Source: Nectonema munidae (taxonomy: Eukaryota; Nematomorpha; Nectonematoida; Nectonematidae). From it: DNA of 64,000 nt. The notes below the pieces were generated by a model. The model did not search any database, was not told the DNA's origin, and was given only the letters and a program-made list of their open reading frames with translations. The DNA lies in the NCBI GenBank assembly GCA_030549495.1, contig JAUIRK010000081.1:124001-188000 (forward strand), given 5' to 3'. A program made the position numbers and the translations under genes. Each line of letters begins with the position of its first letter. Within the stretch, counting starts at the first letter, position 1. This document shows, piece after piece, positions 24,791-36,335 of the stretch.

Positions 24791-27326
24791 GGAAATTGCG
24801 GGACGAAAAATTAAACGAAGCCATCTTTTATTTTGCAACCATAGTCCTTTAAAACATATTCCCATTACACAGAAACTATCCTTTAAATTCTTTTCCATCC
24901 ACGCAAAGCAGCATTTATTCAGCCTATTTCACTTTTGTGAAAGCAATCAAAACGGAAAATAATGATTTCTTTGGGATTGATGCAGATGATGAAATCAGAA
25001 AGTTAATTACTTTTGGCGTACCAAAAATATTGAGGGATATTCCGTTTGAATTTTCCTCAATAGTTTTGATCGGTTTTTCGAAAAACAGTTGCTACCAAAG
25101 AATCCATTATGCATCAAAAATATATTCTAAAAAAACATAGGTTGACATATTGTGTGTAATAAACGTATTGCCATTATTTGACGAATTACACACCATCCAT
25201 ATCATATCTGTATTCCTTTGCACGCAGACAATAATTAATTTTTTACATTTTCTTCTAATATGCTTTATGACTTATTACGTCTTTCATTAATGAAGAAAAC
25301 GTCTAAGGTTTATAATATTTTGAATGAATGTAAGTTTTTCTGAATTCATATTTTTCGTTGAAACTTCCATTCGGTCTTACAGGGATCATATGAATGAATT
25401 GTTCTGTGTGAAATTTAAAACTACAATCAATAGACCTAACAACAAGGAACAACAATCAAACAGATTTATCTAACTAAAATAAATAACAAATTAACTAGGT
25501 CAATAAACTAGCTAACTCAAAACTATATATAACAAACTAACAAATTAAAGAAAAAAAGTTCACATTAAAAATTTTTATTTTTGACTTGGAAGAACATTTT
25601 TGGATAAAAAAGATAAAAAAAAAACTGAAAATGGTATTTATTCACACTGGCATATAGCAATATTTATACTTATGTTTATTAGAGTGTACTTCCATTGCAT
25701 TTTTGCACAAATCTATGGGCATTCGGGACCATATGTTAAAGATAATAAAATAAGAAAAGAGGAAAATAGTTATCATATTTTTTATGAGGATTAAATGTAT
25801 TAATTAGATATTATGCGTTAAATCCATTTTAGATCACTTACTCTGGAATTTCTGAAGTGTAAAAATTTTGAACAAATAACGAATTTAAATATATTCATCA
25901 TCATGTATTAAATTGGTTAACATGATTAAATTTGCAAGTTTATGATGAATATAGTTATTTTAGAAACTGCACATCAAATATTATTTTTACATTTGAAGTT
26001 GGCTTAGATTTAAAATTTAAGAGGTTATTTTATTCTTTATATTTATTTTTTTCGGTTAAAATGTCAAACAATGATAAACTTGAAGTATTTGTGTGATGGA
26101 GAAAAGAGATGATCGTGTATCGTTTTATTGTAGCAGTGACTTCGTATGGTGCTTGAAGAGGGCTTGTTTGGGGAATACTCTGAGAGATGCCTTATCATAG
26201 TTTCTTTGGATCCAACCAATTATAAGGATTGGAGAAATGCATAAAATCATTGAGAAGAATACTCATAAAGAAATCTGCAAACGAGGATAAACTAACTGTG
26301 GAAGAGGGATCACGCAGAGAGCTCCAAAAGAGTCCTGATTTGCAAAAACAAGAATGAAAAGAGGAGAAAATTGTAACGACGGGTGGAAGTGATGGCATAA
26401 GTTATTTGTCTAGTTCCACAATGAGGGACGAAGCAAAAAGAAGAGCAGAAAAGAAATCCGGTTCAGGAAAATTAGAAAATACACGAAAAAGGAAAACTTT
26501 TTTGAGGGAGAAGAACCCGTTTCGTGAAAGAAGTGTTTTCGGGATTGTCGTTAAGTTCACTTGAATGCGAGCTAGAACTAAGAATGTTAGTGATAGTGGA
26601 GTTTGTCTCTCTTTTCAAGATTTCTGGGAAGCACTATCGATAATTCTGGTTGTCTTAAGAAGTGATTTGACTTCCTTTATTGATAGCATCGATACGTGAT
26701 TATATCAAGAAAAAATTTGTTTATATCTATTTTGGGAAAAAATTTCAAATTATTATACAGTATCCAATTTCTATGAAGAGAATGTCAAAAAATGTCATTA
26801 GGGTAAGACTTAAAAGAATCCATAAGGTAAATGAGGCCCAACTAGTCAAAATGTGTATAAATGCGTATGACCATAAATTAGCCAATGGTAAAGAGAGTAA
26901 CGGCAAGCTATATCTGAAATGGTAGAGACGAAAAATTAAAATCAAAGTGAGTATCATTGATTTATTAAGTATGAGAGATCATATGCAGAAATATTGAAAA
27001 AAATATTTCGAAGCTAAATTGCTTGTGAAAGAGAATAATTTTAGCTTTTCTGTATTTTTTGTGTATTTTTTCCAAAGCTAATTTTCCCAAATTTGTGTTT
27101 GTCAAACTCAATTGTTTCTAAAGATTTTAAAGCTCAGAGCGAATTCATATGTACTATAATTCAGTGTTATTGAATAAGTTCAGCTTTGTTCTTTGACAGG
27201 TTTAATTCCCCAATAAACATCTTGTCCCATTTAACTATTAACCATAACATACAAAATTTTTTTTTAATCAAGTTCGTTCTTTTCTATTTTAAGTTCGTTC
27301 TCTTATTCTAAAAATTGAATAGTTAT
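24791..27326. other. AT-rich spacer
   Basis: No gene is recognised. The forward frames 24,937-25,140 (67 codons, containing GIDADDEIRKL) and 26,680-26,925 (81 codons) look less skewed than chance AT-rich frames but match nothing I know. Positions 25,470-25,545 are built of AACTAA-like words. Confidence 0.45.
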
Positions 27327-28076
27327 CACTAGAAAAAAATTAGTTCCATTTATTAATTAAATTAGTAAACGCTATTGTCCAATTTCACTAATAAATTAGT
27401 AGTATAAGCTTAAACAGTTTGAAAGTTTAACCTACCAACAAAATTAGTAAAAAGTTAAAAATAATTATTACTTTTGACTTCTGCTACATAAATTATTAAA
27501 AAGTAACTACATTTCTAAATAAACTTTAATGATAAAAAAATAAACTAGAAAATACTTATAACGATACCTGTCAATTACTACATCTCAGTCAACTTTGCCA
27601 TTAATGTAATATAGAGTAAAGTAAATTCAAATTTGAAAATTGATCTAAATAAGTTTAAAAAAATTTCCAAAAATTTATAAAACACACATATTGATTAAAT
27701 GGACAAATATTCATAAAACTTTTTTCTAAAATTAATTTTTTTAATGATTTGTTCTACAGATATCTATAAAAATAACATGGAAAATATATCATGAAAACTC
27801 ATTATTAAACAATATAAATATTTACTTTTAACGCCATTGTATACTTCAAATGAGGCGCTCTCAGTATCTTCCTGAGTGCATGATGTGTTTGTTATTAATT
27901 CACATCCATTTAAGAAAATAATGAATGCTTCTTTTGGTGTATTATTTATTTATATCTGTGAATATAGCATAATTCGTAGCCGTAACTAACAAAGTTTAAT
28001 AAAGTCATCGTTAACTAACCAAAGAACAACTTTACTAATCGAATTAGTAAGTCATACTAATTTCTTTTTCTCAGTG
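27327..28076. mobile_element. CACTA-like non-autonomous element
   Basis: The left end CACTAGAAAAAAATTAG and the inverted right end CACTGAGAAAAAGAAATTAG are terminal repeats. Both sides carry multiple subterminal ATTAGTAA words (for example near 27,363, 27,392, 27,448 and 28,043-28,060), a typical CACTA/EnSpm layout. A 2-bp AT flanks both ends and could be the target duplication. The interior (about 650 bp) is AT-rich and non-coding. The superfamily call rests on the TIR start only. Confidence 0.5.
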
Positions 28077-29373
28077 ATGGATGGCAGTTTTTACAATTGT
28101 TGATACTTAATTTTTTAGACTTGATGACCATTATGATTCCTGATTATGACAAATATTTCTGAAAGTATTAATGTTATAGTTTATTTTCTTGATCCAACTT
28201 CTGCATTTGTAATATACTTAAGGCACACCTGTTTAAAATTTTTATTGACGCCAATTTTTTTAATCAATATTTCAATTTTGTATACAAGTTATATAATAAA
28301 TGTGGCTTAAAATGAATTTCAGGTGAAATTTTTCTCATGATGAAGGCGTTAATGCTACGATAGTGACAAAAAAAACGAAAACAATACATCAAGAACTAAA
28401 ACGCTGTGCCTGCATCAAACAATTAGTGGGGATTGCCCTATTCGCACCCTGAATTTGCGCTTGAGATTTAAGGATGGTTTAAGGATAAGATTATCCTTTG
28501 CGAAGGGGAGAATAATTTTCGGTTTGAAGTATTTTTGCATTTTTCTTCGGTTTTCAAGTGTAAATTTAAAATATTTGTTTTTGTTCTGGAGTTTATTTTT
28601 CATTATTTAATATCTCATTATAACCGCAAACAAAGGTCAATAAAGATAAAAAAATTTTTTTTTATCAATTTATTCTTTTTTTGTTAACTTTTTAAAACTT
28701 TTTATTGTTTAATAAAGTAAGGGTTAGTGTTATTTGATAAAGACTATAAAAAGTAAAAAAAAATTATCCACATATTCAAATTCAAGTTTTTAAAAGAATA
28801 GGACTTCACATTTTTTGCAGACTATTATTTAAAATTAAGTTATATTTTCGAAGGCACTTGGATTAACGCCCAATTCTATTTAAACGACTACCTGTCTATA
28901 ACGACCCCTTTCAATTTCTACCAATTAACCTTGATATAGCAATTACCTGTCTACAAAGGCGACTTTTTATGGTACCCTTGAGTTTTGACAGTAATTAAAT
29001 TTTTTGGCCTGAAAGTGTTAGTTTTATTTAAATAAAGAGAAAGATTAACTTAATTTGGTAGACATTAAAAATCATTTTAAAAGATAATTTTTTCCATAAA
29101 TTTAAATAATTTTCTCAATAAAGTAAAAAAAAATGCGATTTTAAGTCTTATCCTAGTATCTTTCTTCAGTAATTAATGAGAGAAGATTCGAACTCTAAAT
29201 GGAAGGGAGGGAGGGAGGGGGGGGGGGTGCGGTAAAGAAAATTTTTAAGGTGAAATCCTTTCTTGTGAATTCAAAAAATTTTAATATTTTACGTTGTTTA
29301 AGAGTGGGAGAGGGAGGGGGAGGATATAATCTATATGAGAGGTTCAGCTTCTACAGTGAGGTTAATCAGCTTC
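28077..29373. other. AT-rich spacer with G-rich block
   Basis: No gene is seen. Positions 28,880-28,990 contain CTGTCTATAACGACC and CTGTCTACAAAGGCGAC, words of the kind found in decayed pogo-group elements. Positions 29,201-29,228 are a strong G-run array (GGGAGGGAGGG then 13 G), predicted to favour a G-quadruplex on the forward strand. Confidence 0.45.
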
Positions 29374-30640
29374 GCATACGACATATGCGTATATTATTCC
29401 GCTAAGCGTGTCTCTCGTATTTACAAACACCAAACAGAAGGTATTTCACTGAATGAAAACTTATTCAAGATGCAAGTTCATCATCTTTGGTGCTAATTGT
29501 TCCAAAAATAATCCGCCAACTATAGGAAATATTCCCATAATTCGCCATCTAAATATCTAGGAATTAATTAGGATGGGGGATTTAGTTTTCTTCTGGAGTT
29601 CACGAAAAGATTAAGAAAAGTAAAAAAAAAGATCTAGCGCTATATGGATGTCCTAAAGACCTTTTAGTCAATTCCACGACGATAGGCAAGGTCATTAAAA
29701 GCGTAAAAATGCTGAAATTTGATTATGGTAACTCCATTTTGGGATGCCTAAGAATAAAATAGACGACCATATGTACTAACTTTTTAGAAATGCGTATGGT
29801 AACTCGTTCACTAATGCTCATAGCCGGACCTCCTTTTCTTGGTTCCAGAAAAGGTTGGAGAAATTACATAAAAAGTTTATTAAAAAAATAAGATGATAAA
29901 AGCATTGCCCACAATTATCCCACGCTTGAGGGCTTATGCAAACCCTCAAGCGTTCTTAGATTTATATGCTAAAAAGAGAGAAAAGTTATCCAAGGTGATT
30001 ATAAATTGCCATTGACTTTATTTGAACCTGATCTGCTTCATTTTATTAAGTTAAAGGCTCACACTAAAGAAAATAATTTTTCGAAAAATAATTTTCACTT
30101 TTTTGACTCTTAAGCATTAGGGAACTCTGCATTTTGCGATTTGGTTATGTTTTTCTGAGTACTAGATCCGCCAACTTAAATTTAGGCTTGACACAAAATA
30201 TAAGTTCCAAAACAGTTTCATTGTACGAGCTAGGTTAGGCATAGTCGGTTCTCTTTTTTTTAGAAACAAGCTACATTCCGTTCTGCCGATTTTTATCCCG
30301 GTTTCTTCTTCTGAAGAATTCAAAGGTTATTACGCGTTAGGTAGAGCTTTAGCGACCCGATTCTAACTTTATTAACAATGAAGCGAACACTAGACATTAA
30401 GATTGTTTCCCATTTTGGAAGCATTCGTGTTAGAATTGTATCGTTCACTAAATTTGCAACATATATTCTTGCAAAATAATACATATCAAGGTATAGTCGT
30501 GCAGTACAAGGGCTGTTCTTATCTTTTTAGTGGGATGGCAAGTCCAGTTAGATCGCGGACTCAGCATTCCGCGAGGAACCATGATATCCGTAAGAGTGAG
30601 TACGAACGTCACAAACAATTCGTAACTAATTCTAATTCTA
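29374..30640 (+). mobile_element. LINE copy 3: RT C-terminal part plus 3' UTR
   Basis: The copy begins inside the RT active-site loop: CATACGACATATGCGT corresponds to the YADDICV region of copy 1 at 5,190-5,205. It continues through the thumb, including about 60 bp (29,475-29,555) missing from copy 1, the TSFSWFQKRLEK block (29,825-29,870) and the 3' UTR. It reaches the complete terminus (ACTCAGCATTCCG, then ACGAACGTCACAAACAA), like copy 2. Stops and shifts interrupt the coding part throughout. No target duplication was found. Confidence 0.88.
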
Positions 30641-31137
30641 CCGCGTGTAACTAAAATTGCAGCCACAAGCAAGCATACCTTATAAACTACTTTGTCAAAA
30701 TTTCGATGGAAATTTTATGGGCGCAGGTTTCCATGATTAAAAATTTTTTGGATAGAATTTTCAGCGCGTTAAACTTTCTTGGGTAGAAATTTCTTTCTTG
30801 GCTGGAGTTTTGATAGCGCCTCTCCTACAGTCTTACTGCTAAAAAATCCTGTCCATTATTTGGTATTTGCACCAAATAAATGGTGCATAAGGAATGATGA
30901 AGTAAGTTATAGGGATTTACAGGATTTCCCGCACTCCTATTCCACTCCCTCTATTGACCAATCACTGTGTTGATCATTATTTACTACAAAATAATGCCAA
31001 CTATTCTCCCATCTTTACAATTTACTTCTCATTCATTATCTTGCATATTCTTCAGTCGTAGAAAGTTGAAGTATTTTATTGGACTGCATGATTTACTATT
31101 ACTTATTTTCGCTTACTCCAAACCGAACATATTAGAG

Positions 31138-32202
31138 CAGTGATTGACATCCCTTTTTTTTTACTTATGAACCCTTTTCGAACTGAAAATATTTTGAGGA
31201 CCCCTTATTTTTTATTGCTATGAATAGTGATTTTATTTATAAAAAAAATTAAAAAATCAGCTCTTAATCACTATATTTTATTTTATTAAATTTTATTAAC
31301 TCAGATAGTTTTATATAGCAAATATTTTTTAACTCTTTTAAAAATTAGTTAACTCTTATAAAATCGAATTTTATTAAGTCGAAAAAGTGAAAATTGTTAT
31401 TCAAAAAAATATTTTGTTTAGTGCGAGCCTTGAACTTCACTTTGAGGCAGGTCAGGTCAGGCCCGTAGCTAAGACTTTTCAATTGGGAGGGCTGGAAAAA
31501 GTTTTGGGAGGGGGCTAAATATTTTCACAAAAATTTTTCGTACTTATGGGTTATCTCTCCCCCATTCAAAAAAAATTTTTTTTAGTAAATTACTGAAAAA
31601 AATTTTAAAGTGGGAGGGAGATAACTAATAAGTACCAAATTTTTATATATAGTCTAAAAATAAACCATTTTTTGAACCTTTTATTGATATCAAAATATAT
31701 TAGGTTGGGGGGGGGGCTTTGAATCTGAGTTGGGGGGGGGGGGCTTTGAATCTGAGTGGGGGGGGGGGGGGGTGCTTAGCCCCCTCCTGCCCTCGCTGGC
31801 TACGGGCATGGGTCAGGTTCAAAAAATCTCCTGTATCAATAATGTTAAGTCGATTTCGACTTTTTGAATGTAGATAAAGAACAAGACTGAAAGGCTTAAA
31901 TTAAAGAATTGAAAATATAATGATATTTTAATTACTTTTAGTATCAAACCTGATTAAACAAGATATAAAGATGGGAAAGCAGTCTATATAACTGAGCTTT
32001 TTGCAAAAATATATCATTTTTTTCAATTTCAGAATTTTTCTTCAATAAAATTAATTTTTTTATATACCTTTAAGATTTATATTTTTTAATATGGAACGTT
32101 TGCAAAATTTGGTGGACTTCCAATTAAAAATATTCTTAAAAATATGGACCCCTCTAAATGTTGTGGACCCACGTTGAAAAAGAGGGTGTAGCCTTTACAA
32201 TG
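31138..32202. mobile_element. Possible larger hAT-like element hosting a MITE
   Basis: The left end CAGTGATTGACATCCC followed by a T-run, and GGACCCCTTATTTTT near 31,199, resembles hAT ends of the CAGTGGTTCNCAACC type. The right side, inverted, reads CATTGTAAAGGCTACACCCT, later followed by GAGGGGTCC. The match between the two ends is loose, and I see no 8-bp duplication (TATTAGAG versus TTCGGTAT). If real, it was already in place when the 353-bp MITE at 31,458 inserted. Confidence 0.35.
31450..31818. mobile_element. hAT-type MITE, CAGGCCCGTAGC family, copy 2
   Basis: The element proper is 31,458-31,810. It is flanked by the perfect 8-bp duplication GGTCAGGT (31,450-31,457 and 31,811-31,818). 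The TIRs are CAGGCCCGTAGCTA and, inverted, CATGCCCGTAGCCAGC. It is about 90 percent alike copy 1 over the first 200 bp. Near its 3' end a 'G-run + CTTTGAATCTGAGT' unit is duplicated relative to copy 1, giving three long G-runs before the GGGGCTTAGCCCC hairpin. Confidence 0.9.
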
Positions 32203-32471
32203 TTCGGTATTTTTTTGTCTTTTTGAGCGTATCTATTTATTTGCATCATATCATTGAATCATTCGCTGGTTTTTACTTTCTTGATGCTGTTAGTTAACTC
32301 AGCATCCATTGGCTTGATTTCAACTTGTTGACAAGAGTCAAATTATTGACCAATTAAAAGTATTTACTTATACTTGACGAAAATTTACTTTCTCAGCTTT
32401 GGTTAAAAGCGATGAAAGACTATTAGGCCCTTAAAACCTCTAGACTTTGATGCTGTTTTCATTAGTAGTGC

Positions 32472-32489
32472 GGGGGGGGGGGGGGGGGG
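32472..32489 (+). repeat. Poly-G run (18 G)
   Basis: This is an uninterrupted G18 run, followed 60 bp later by a C-rich block (CTTGCCCCCCCCTC near 32,539). The pairing of G-run and C-run resembles the interior of the hAT MITEs here, but I found no terminal repeats around it. Confidence 0.6.
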
Positions 32490-33222
32490 TGATGAAAAAC
32501 GCGTAAGGGGGATGATCTTCTCCTGTCCTCCCCTCTCCTTGCCCCCCCCTCACAAACGGCTAGTATAAATAAGAAAATCACTTCAAATGCTTCCAATGCT
32601 TTTCCATTATGAAGAAATGTAAGAAATAAATCTAGTTTTGCTCTTTCCGCATCCACAAATAAAAGATTTTTCTTGTCAAAGAAGAGATTTAAAGCGCCTA
32701 AAAAGAGCCGCTTAAATGCTGAAGGATTGCGTGATGATTTTGTTTTATCATCTTAAGTTGATATTTTTACATTGGAGTGATTTTTAAGAATTGCATTAAT
32801 TGATATTAAGGATATAAATGAAGTGAAAAAAAGTTTAAATATGCACACAACAGTGAAACTTCGGTCTTCGCACACCACGAATGTATCGGTTTACGAAAAA
32901 GTTTTCCCAACAAATTTTTTACTCACCTGTAGAACTGTTCTTCGATCGGCCACTTATAATTCTTTATAATTCGTAGTTATTTCTTCATTTTCTGTCAATA
33001 AGTATGTAATGGTGCATTTTACATATAGAAAGTCAATAATTCATATATTATATTTGCTGCTCATCATTTTTAGACTTAAATAACGAAAACCTTCTTGATT
33101 CACGGACAATTCGCGTAACTGTTTTATGGAACCAATTAATTTCGCAAAACGAAGTTCCGGTGTATATTGTGATAGAACATACAATTAAACACAAATTTTG
33201 CATCCCTACATACATAAAGCGG

Positions 33223-33312
33223 GTATGAAGTAGAGATGATCGTCGGATGAGGATGTAGAGGGGATGTAAAATTTTTGCGGATGCGAATATCCGATACATC
33301 TCTAGTATGAAG
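33223..33312. mobile_element. Minimal hAT MITE, 74 bp, TAGAGATG family, copy 1
   Basis: The element proper is 33,231-33,304. Its ends are TAGAGATGATCGTCGGAT and, inverted, TAGAGATGTATCGGATATTC. It is flanked by the perfect 8-bp duplication GTATGAAG (33,223-33,230 and 33,305-33,312). The interior is GGATG-rich. A longer relative (177 bp) is at 61,300-61,476. TAGAGATG ends with an 8-bp duplication fit the Ac/Tip100 side of hAT. Confidence 0.88.
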
Positions 33313-36112
33313 ATATGCGTTTAGCCTTTTCAATAATTGACAAGTTTCGTGGCTATTTGGGCATTTTATTTTTTTTTAATTTTTAAATTTAAAAAAAATA
33401 TATTTTTCTAATTTTAAAATATTTTTGCTAAAAGTTATTGCTAATATCCTTGTTAGGTATTTAAAATTAGAGTGTGCATCTTTAAATAAACATCTGTTTA
33501 TAATGTATAAAAGCAAATATAGAGTTTATACTTTAGTTTTAATATCTATTTTCTCTATGGGTCATGATTAGGGTTTCCAGATATCGCGGTTTTCGGGGAT
33601 TGTCATGGTTTTGGCGCGGCTAAACAATGGAATCCCAGATCCTGGATCGTATATGTCAAATAAAAGGAGTTTGGAAATATCTTGCTCCAAATGTTATCGT
33701 TTATCCTCTTTTTAGTATAAAAACGCATCTTTTGTTTTCAATTTATTTTTCATACTAATCCTTTTGTTAAAAATTTGTCCCTCACTTTTTTCAATACCCT
33801 TATTATACGGATTTGAGAGTGTAAAAATAAATACTAGCCGTAGTGATGATCGATGATCCAGTAAGAGCCAAGATTATGATGACTACTAAACTTCAAACGG
33901 TTATTTTATATTTAAATATTTCTGATAGATATACTTATCAGAGATGCAAATGATCCATCTGTTGAATCTCAGCATAGGAATAGAACGTATGCAATATGTT
34001 GCATTCTTCAATCCAGTCAATGATTGAAATCTTTTTTATGATTCACAACCAACTTTTGGTTGAAAAACAAATCAATTTAAATGTATTTCATCATGAAATG
34101 TCATTTTTTCCTTCTAAATTTAGAAAAGGTGTGCAGATCATACAAAAATTTGGTACTGTGCCACTTTGAGGACCAGAGTGAGACTATAGTGTCGGAAGAA
34201 ATGAAAATCCCTTCCTTTAATATATAAAACTCGATTGAAGACCTCAAAGCTTCACCCTTATGAATAACAAGCGTTTCAGAAAAACCTAATTCTGCGTTTA
34301 CACACCACAGAACATACAAAAACTCATTTTATATGCTGGAATTGAAGATATCACTTTGAGTTATTGATTTTGTTCGCGTTTGATTTTTGAATCTACTTGT
34401 GCCTTGATTAGAACAATTACACAATCACACTCTTGTCTGAGAAGAACTCTTCTTATGTGCGCCTGCCTGCATCACAAGCTTCATTCGTTTCCTTGAACAT
34501 TTATCAAATTGTTCATCACTAATAACTTGATTAAACTTTACACGCATACGCGCATGCTGTCTGGGAAAGCGATTCAACAACAGAACACATTACTCAACAA
34601 CTTCTAAAACTTTTCTGCCCTATTGGAAAGACCGTGCCAATGCCTAGACACACACTCATTTTCTCTCCCTTCAATGCATTGAGGATTCACCACCATCAAT
34701 TTGTATTTTAGATTATTTTTCTCTTTCCAAAACTTCTTTGTAAGAATGAACGTACAATGCTTCTTGTTCGTATAGGTCATGGGTGAGTAAATAGGGTTCT
34801 TGCAGAAACATGGAATCTCTTTGTCTGTGTGCAAACCCGTAGACAAATTGGAGCGAGAAGGGCTAGTTGACCCCCCTAAATTTTTCAGATTAATAATAAT
34901 TTTAATAAAAATTTCGAAAAAATTTACATACAAATTAGTATTATTTTATCAATTTAGATAAATCTTAGAACATATGAATTGTGTCTTCTACAAATGACTA
35001 CTTTAAGGATACCCAGAGCATAGGATTTAGAGATTTAGGCGCTCTGGTCGTAATCGTTTTTAGATGCAGGTGCTAATTTTACTCTGGTCACGGGCTTACC
35101 CGTGTATATTGTAAAATATTTTGGGTCAGCATTTCAATTGGTGTTTAAATTTCCCAATCATCAATTTCAGTTGGAACATAACTTATTTTTTTTATAATAA
35201 AGGATTTGTTTAAACTCAAAATGGAATGATCTGTAATGACTCCAATTTCTTGCAATATGAAATCTCTAGAAAGAAATTTTTAGAAGCGTTTATTAAACTT
35301 AAATGGAATGAAAAATTGAAAATTAAAAAAAAAGTTAAAAATTTTCCCTAAGGTTGAGAAACCATGCACTAGAATTCAGGGTTTCTCAACGTGGGCCATA
35401 TCCACAAGAAATTTTAAGGGGGCCACAGAAAAATATATGATTTAAAAAACATCAGATCGTAGAGAAGTCACAAAACAAGTTTTAAGTTCGTATTGATATA
35501 GATGGATGATTAAATTAAAAAGGTAAGTTGACGAAAAGACTCATTTTTATTTATAAAGATGCCCCAAAGCTTTGTCGATTTTTCTATATTATTTACATAT
35601 GATGCAAAAACTATTTTAGCAACTATATATTGAAACTTAATATGAAAATTCTATCTTGATGAACTTTTTTATAGTTTTGTTTCCTCATCTACTAGGTTTG
35701 GACCTAGTAAAAAAGACTCAATTGGAAGGCAACTCTAATTCTAAACTATTATGAAAAAAAGTTATGATTTAGAAGCACTATAATTTTTGAAGGAATTTTA
35801 CAGTTTTTTGCTCTGATGTTATGTTGCTTGAATGAATAACTTCATGAAAAAGTTCCAAATTTTCGTTTTTGACCTCTAAAAAATAGAAAAATATATGAAA
35901 AACTTTATGGGGCCATACAATAATATTTGAGCAAAATGGGGCCATGGTACTCTTCGGAAGAGATGGGGAGCTACGAGGCCTGGATTATCCTTAGCCCCTT
36001 CTCCCCTCGCTCACTCAGAGTACCCTAATAATAGTTTTAAATTCAGAATATTTTATGGATATCTTTCAAAACAATTTTTTTTATATTATTTTAAGAGAAT
36101 GATTTAGAAAAC
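33313..36112. other. AT-rich sequence with possible further hAT remnants
   Basis: No gene is recognised. Two stretches look like hAT remains without confirmed duplications. One is 34,831-35,105 (CAAACCCGTAGAC left, inverted TAAGCCCGTGACC right). The other is 35,377-35,982 (CAGGGTTTCTCAACGTGGGC left, inverted CAGGCCTCGTAGCTCCCC right), preceded at 35,353-35,364 by the inverted word GGTTGAGAAACC. Positions 34,440-34,830 are GC-richer but unassigned. Confidence 0.4.
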
Positions 36113-36335
36113 AAATGGCAAAATGGTAAAAAAAAAAACTTTATTGATGAAATTAATAAGTTGTATGATAAAGAATAAGACTGCAAGAAAAGAAATGTTG
36201 GAATCTTTTTCTCTCGCTCTTTCACGAGGTGCAGCTAAGACAACAGCGCCAAACTGGCTACTATATGGTGATGCATAATATCATTTACAACTTGATAATT
36301 TCATCAATAAAGTTTTTTCCGCCATTTTGCTATTT
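36113..36335. mobile_element. Foldback MITE, about 223 bp
   Basis: The left arm (AAATGGCAAAATGG, A-run, then CTTTATTGATGAAATTA) is repeated inverted at the right end (AAATAGCAAAATGGCGG, A-run, then CTTTATTGATGAAATTA). The arms are about 55 bp and end near GTTGTA. The central 110 bp is unrelated. No target duplication or transposase is visible; the superfamily is unknown. Confidence 0.7.

Noticed and set aside
34604-34933. 109-codon reverse ORF
   Set aside because: No motif; overlaps a possible hAT-like end at 34,831.
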